Of a stretch of DNA of 64,000 bases, positions 60,485 to 64,000 are shown in pieces. The notes under the pieces are model-generated. The model saw only the letters and a list, made by a program, of their open reading frames with translations. It searched no databases and had not been told where the DNA came from. This DNA comes from Ensifer adhaerens (GTDB lineage: Bacteria > Pseudomonadota > Alphaproteobacteria > Rhizobiales > Rhizobiaceae): NCBI RefSeq assembly GCF_000697965.2, contig NZ_CP015880.1, positions 3,367,001 to 3,431,000 of the forward strand, written 5' to 3'. A program made the translations under genes and the position numbers. How positions within the stretch are numbered: the stretch's first letter is position 1; each line of letters starts with the position of its first letter.

Positions 60485-61486
60485 TCATTCCTGAGTGATC
60501 GGGCGGGTCATCAACTGTTCGAGCGCGGTGCGGACATCGAGCTTGCCGTCGATGATCGCCGCCACCGCTTCGGTGATCGGCATTTCGACGCCGAGATCAT
60601 GGGCAACGCGGGCAGCAACCGATGCGGCGAACGCGCCTTCGACCAGTTCGCCCTTGCGTCCGCTGGCGCGACCATCCTTGCCGAGCGCGATGCCGAAACG
60701 CAGGTTGCGCGACTGGTGGCTGGTCGCCGTCAACACCAGATCGCCAAGGCCGGAGAGACCGCGCACAGTATCGGCCTCGCCGCCCTCGGCAGCAATGAAG
60801 CGCGACATCTCCGCAAGGCCACGCGAGATCAGCGCGGCACGGGCGCTGTCGCCAAGGCCTGCGCCCTCGACGATGCCACAGGCGATCGCCAGCACATTCT
60901 TCAGCGCGCCGCCGAGCTGCACGCCGATGCGATCCTGCGAGGGATAGAGCCGGAAGGTCGGACCCGAGAGCACCTCGGCCAGCATCGTCGCCGTCTGACC
61001 ATCGGCCGCGGCGACCACCATAGCCGTCGGTAGGCCCTTGGCGATATCGGCGGCGAAACCCGGACCGGAGAGCACGCCGACCGCATGGCCGGGCAGCTCC
61101 TCCGCCAGCACGTCGGTCAGCAACCGTCCCGTCGCCTGCTCCATACCCTTGGCGCAGGTGACGATCGTGGCAGCCGCATTGATATGAGGACCATACTGTC
61201 TCGCCGCATCCCTATGCGCCTGCGACGGCATCACGAAGAGCACGACCTCGGCATCGGCAAGAACCGAGACATCGGCCGTATGTTTCAGCGCCGGCGGCAG
61301 GTCGATGCCCGGCAGGGCGTCCTCATTGCGGCCGGTGTCGCGGCAGGATTCGGCAATCTCCGGACGACGGGCAAGCAGCGTCACGTCGCTGCCTTCGGTC
61401 GAGGCGGCAACCGCGGCGAGCGCGGTGCCAAAGGCGCCTGCGCCGACCACGACGATCTTCGGCCCGTTCTTGGAAATGTCGCTCAT
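60485..61486 (-). CDS. gpsA: Glycerol-3-phosphate dehydrogenase [NAD(P)+]
   Basis: This 333-residue soluble enzyme reduces dihydroxyacetone phosphate to glycerol-3-phosphate for phospholipid synthesis. The N-terminal NAD(P) motif [18 protein letters not shown] and the catalytic Lys (TCAKGMEQ) are present. It lies 26 bases after tsaD, an arrangement seen in many alphaproteobacteria. Confidence 0.95.
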   Translation of the reverse strand: MSDISKNGPKIVVVGAGAFGTALAAVAASTEGSDVTLLARRPEIAESCRDTGRNEDALPGIDLPPALKHTADVSVLADAEVVLFVMPSQAHRDAARQYGPHINAAATIVTCAKGMEQATGRLLTDVLAEELPGHAVGVLSGPGFAADIAKGLPTAMVVAAADGQTATMLAEVLSGPTFRLYPSQDRIGVQLGGALKNVLAIACGIVEGAGLGDSARAALISRGLAEMSRFIAAEGGEADTVRGLSGLGDLVLTATSHQSRNLRFGIALGKDGRASGRKGELVEGAFAASVAARVAHDLGVEMPITEAVAAIIDGKLDVRTALEQLMTRPITQE

Positions 61487-61512
61487 GCTCTATCCGTATG
61501 CTTTAGATCTTG

Positions 61513-62607
61513 TCACGCCTTGGCGCCGCGTTTGCCCGAACCGAGCAGCGCCTGCGCCTGGGCGTCGAGCGGCCAGCGCGAGCGCGGCGCGACATCGAGG
61601 CCGTCGGCCGCCATGCCTGCCGCCAGCCGCTCGGCACCGGCCCAGGCGATCATTGCCGCGTTGTCCGTGCAGAGCGAAAGCGGCGGCGCGATGAAGTCGA
61701 AACCGGACTGCGCGCACAAGGCCTGCAGCGTCGAGCGCAGCACCTGATTGGCGGCGACACCGCCGGCAACCACCAGCGCCGGGCGCGCCACACTGCCATG
61801 CTCCGCCTTGAAGCGCTTCAGGCCGCGCCCGACCCGATCCTTGAGCGTGCGGGAAATCGCCCGCTGGAACGAGGCGCAGATATCGGCGATGTCCTGCTCC
61901 GTTACCGGCTCCAGCGATTGCGCCACCTGGCGCACCGCCGTCTTCAATCCCGAAAAGGAAAAATCGAGCCTGGCGTCACCGACGAGCGGTCGCGGAAAAT
62001 CGAAACGCTGCGGATCGCCGGCAAGTGCTGCCCGCTCGACCGCCGGACCACCCGGATACGGGAGGCCGAGCAGCTTGGCCGTTTTGTCGAAGGCTTCGCC
62101 GAGCGCATCGTCGATCGTCGTGCCCCAGCGTTCGTATTCGCCGACGCCCTTGACGAGGATCAGTTGCGTGTGACCGCCGGAAACGAGCAGCATCAGATAG
62201 GGAAAGGAGAGCCCATCGGTCAGCCGCGCGGTCAGCGCGTGGCCTTCGAGGTGATTGACGGCATAGAGTGGCTTGCCGGTTGCGCGCGCGATCGCCTTGC
62301 CGGTCATCAGCCCGACGATCAGGCCGCCGATCAGACCGGGACCACTTGTCGCAGCAATGGCGTCGATGTCGGAAAGCGTGACGCCGGCCCTGAGCAGCGC
62401 TTCCTCGATCAGCGTGTCGAGCGCCTCCACATGGGCGCGCGCCGCGATCTCCGGAACCACGCCGCCATAGGCGCTGTGCTCTTCCAGCTGGCTTAAGACC
62501 ACGTCGCCGAGGATATGGCCCTTACCGCCGGAATCGCGCAAAATGACGGAAGCGGCGGTTTCGTCGCAGCTTGTTTCTATGCCGAGGATGCGCAGGGGCG
62601 GAGACAT
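61513..62607 (-). CDS. tsaD: tRNA N6-threonylcarbamoyladenosine transferase TsaD
   Basis: This 364-residue ASKHA-fold enzyme transfers threonylcarbamoyl to A37 of t[18 protein letters not shown], the metal-binding His pair in [16 protein letters not shown] and [13 protein letters not shown] are present. It is first of the tsaD-gpsA-YciI-EVE group and divergent from hemC. Confidence 0.95.
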   Translation of the reverse strand: MSPPLRILGIETSCDETAASVILRDSGGKGHILGDVVLSQLEEHSAYGGVVPEIAARAHVEALDTLIEEALLRAGVTLSDIDAIAATSGPGLIGGLIVGLMTGKAIARATGKPLYAVNHLEGHALTARLTDGLSFPYLMLLVSGGHTQLILVKGVGEYERWGTTIDDALGEAFDKTAKLLGLPYPGGPAVERAALAGDPQRFDFPRPLVGDARLDFSFSGLKTAVRQVAQSLEPVTEQDIADICASFQRAISRTLKDRVGRGLKRFKAEHGSVARPALVVAGGVAANQVLRSTLQALCAQSGFDFIAPPLSLCTDNAAMIAWAGAERLAAGMAADGLDVAPRSRWPLDAQAQALLGSGKRGAKA

Positions 62608-62681
62608 CGGGAACTACTCAAAGATTGCGGTCGCACCGAAAGGTGGGTACACGGAACTCCGGTAACAATGGATAGCCTTTG

Positions 62682-63611
62682 ATGCAAACAAAACCTTTCC
62701 GGATCGGCACGCGCGGCAGCCCGCTGGCGCTCGCTCAAGCCCATGAAACGCGCGATCGCCTCGCAGCGGCGCATGGTCTGGCGCCGGAAATGTTCGAGGT
62801 CGTCATCCTCTCGACCAAGGGCGACCGGATCACCGACCGCTCGCTCGCCGAGATCGGCGGCAAGGGCCTGTTCACCGAAGAGATCGAGCAACAATTGCTG
62901 TCGGGCGAACTCGATTTCGCTGTGCATTCGTCCAAGGACATGCCGACGAAACTGCCTGACGGCCTCTGTCTTTCCGCCTTCCTGCCGCGTGAGGACATTC
63001 GAGATGCCTTCATCGGTCGGACGGCAAAAAAACTGCTGGAACTGCCGCAGGGCGTGACGGTCGGCTCGTCGTCGCTGCGCCGCCAGGCGCTGATCCGCCG
63101 GCTGCGTCCGGATATCAATGTCATCACCTATCGCGGCCAGGTGGAAACACGGCTGAGAAAGCTCGCCGAGGGCCAGGTCGATGCCACACTGCTTGCCTAT
63201 GCGGGCCTCAAGCGTCTCGGCATGACCGACGTTCCGACCGAACTGCTCGACCCCCAGGAATTCCCGCCGGCGCCGGCCCAAGGCGCGATCTGCATCGAGA
63301 GCCGCATCGGCGACAGCCGCATCAACGACCTGCTCGCAGCCATCGACGATCCCCGCACCCATGAGGCAGTCGCCTGCGAGCGTGGCTTCCTCGCGACGCT
63401 CGACGGCTCGTGCCGCACGCCGATCGCCGGTCTCGCCACCTCGGACGGCACCCATCTCAGCTTTTCCGGCATGATCCTCACGCCCGACGGCCAGACCCAT
63501 CACCGGGTTACGATCGAGGGCAGGGCCACCGACGCCGAAGCGCTTGGGCAAAAGGCCGGCGAAGAGATCCGCGCCAAGGCCGGCCCCGGCTTCTTTGCAA
63601 GCTGGACTTAA
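62682..63611 (+). CDS. hemC: Hydroxymethylbilane synthase (porphobilinogen deaminase)
   Basis: This 309-residue enzyme polymerises porphobilinogen for haem and cobalamin. The N-terminus [17 protein letters not shown] and the dipyrromethane-cofactor Cys in [15 protein letters not shown] are present. An in-frame TTG one codon upstream is less likely. hemD follows after 4 bases. Confidence 0.95.
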   Translation: MQTKPFRIGTRGSPLALAQAHETRDRLAAAHGLAPEMFEVVILSTKGDRITDRSLAEIGGKGLFTEEIEQQLLSGELDFAVHSSKDMPTKLPDGLCLSAFLPREDIRDAFIGRTAKKLLELPQGVTVGSSSLRRQALIRRLRPDINVITYRGQVETRLRKLAEGQVDATLLAYAGLKRLGMTDVPTELLDPQEFPPAPAQGAICIESRIGDSRINDLLAAIDDPRTHEAVACERGFLATLDGSCRTPIAGLATSDGTHLSFSGMILTPDGQTHHRVTIEGRATDAEALGQKAGEEIRAKAGPGFFASWT

Positions 63612-63615
63612 AGCC

Positions 63616-64000
63616 ATGCGCGTGCTCGTCACCCGGCCGCTTCCCGCCGCCGAGGCGACGGTACGCCGGCTGGAAGCCGCCGGCCACCGGCCGATCCTGC
63701 TGCCCCTGATGCAGGCGACACATCTTGCTGCCGTCTCCGTTGCCGCGCTTGAAGTGCCGCATGCGGCGATCGTGCTCACCAGCGCCGAAGCCATTCGGAT
63801 GCTCGTATCGTCAGATGCAGACCTGTCACAGCATCTGGCGACCCCGTGCTTCTGCGTGGGCGCCGCCACGGCGCAAGCAGCAGCCGGGCTCGGTTTCTCC
63901 GATCTGCGCATAGCGGAGGGTACCGGCCAGTCCCTGGCGGAACTGATCGGCGCGACCATCGACACGCTGCCGCCACTTCCCCTGCTCTATCTGGCAGGAA
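63616..64000 (+). CDS. hemD: Uroporphyrinogen-III synthase, truncated by window end
   Basis: The visible 128 residues begin MRVLVTRPLPAAEATVRRLE, with the HemD N-terminal pattern and the VLTSAEAIRML segment. The protein ring-closes hydroxymethylbilane to uroporphyrinogen III. The C-terminal half lies beyond the window. Position after hemC supports the call. Confidence 0.9.
   Translation, partial: MRVLVTRPLPAAEATVRRLEAAGHRPILLPLMQATHLAAVSVAALEVPHAAIVLTSAEAIRMLVSSDADLSQHLATPCFCVGAATAQAAAGLGFSDLRIAEGTGQSLAELIGATIDTLPPLPLLYLAG

Overview
This window looks like chromosomal DNA of a fast-growing rhizobium, most likely Ensifer/Sinorhizobium. The evidence is its high GC content, the glpR-glpD-glpSTPQUV glycerol operon of the kind described in Rhizobium leguminosarum, the mur/sitABCD manganese locus, an F1 ATP synthase operon (atpHAGDC) separated from the F0 genes, and the mdh-sucCD-sucAB and sdhCDAB TCA-cycle blocks. 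No rRNA, tRNA, CRISPR array, insertion sequence or prophage was seen. The region reads as core chromosome with small accessory insertions.

Layout. 0-9.2 kb: a truncated SDR gene, then the glycerol regulon: GlpR repressor, GlpD dehydrogenase and the ABC importer GlpS/T (ATPases), GlpP/Q (permeases), GlpU (small membrane protein) and GlpV (binding protein). 9.2-12.7 kb: a small secreted protein, a nucleobase permease and an EamA exporter. 12.7-16.8 kb: Mur repressor divergent from sitABCD (Mn2+ import). 16.8-23.2 kb: a solitary atpB-like gene, an aminoglycoside-phosphotransferase-fold kinase, an unknown membrane-anchored protein, an Lrp regulator divergent from a saccharopine-dehydrogenase-family enzyme, and manC. 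23.4-28.4 kb: atpHAGDC. 28.7-39.9 kb: a small membrane protein, priA, tal, an AAA ATPase, an acyltransferase, xerC, a TraB/GumN protein, a divergent MFS/TetR pair with three operator copies, a DUF2867 protein and a thioesterase. 40-52.1 kb: lpdA, a five-gene accessory cassette that includes a frameshifted MAPEG gene, then sucB, sucA, sucD, sucC and mdh, all on the minus strand. 52.3-57.8 kb: zapE, an Omp19-like lipoprotein and sdhBADC. 58-64 kb: a secreted protein with three TRTRHVR repeats behind a CtrA-like site, a METTL20-type methyltransferase, EVE and YciI proteins, gpsA, tsaD, and divergent hemC-hemD (hemD is cut by the window end).

How the genes work together: the left end imports glycerol and oxidises glycerol-3-phosphate, while gpsA at the right end makes glycerol-3-phosphate. 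mdh, suc, lpd and sdh supply four consecutive TCA steps, and electrons passing through GlpD and SDH ultimately feed the ATP synthase, whose F1 part is encoded here.

The most notable signals are: (1) the GlpS/GlpT ATPase pair, predicted to form one consensus and one degenerate ATP site; (2) strong intercistronic stem-loops just after stop codons at glpU/glpV, atpD/atpC, mdh/sucC and sucD/sucA; (3) an orphan atpB paralogue with an altered helix-4 motif; (4) the TRTRHVR repeat protein with an upstream TTAA-N7-TTAA site; (5) three CATACG-N3-CGTATG-type operators between the TetR and MFS genes. Starts were chosen by ribosome-binding site and family N-terminus. No database search was possible.
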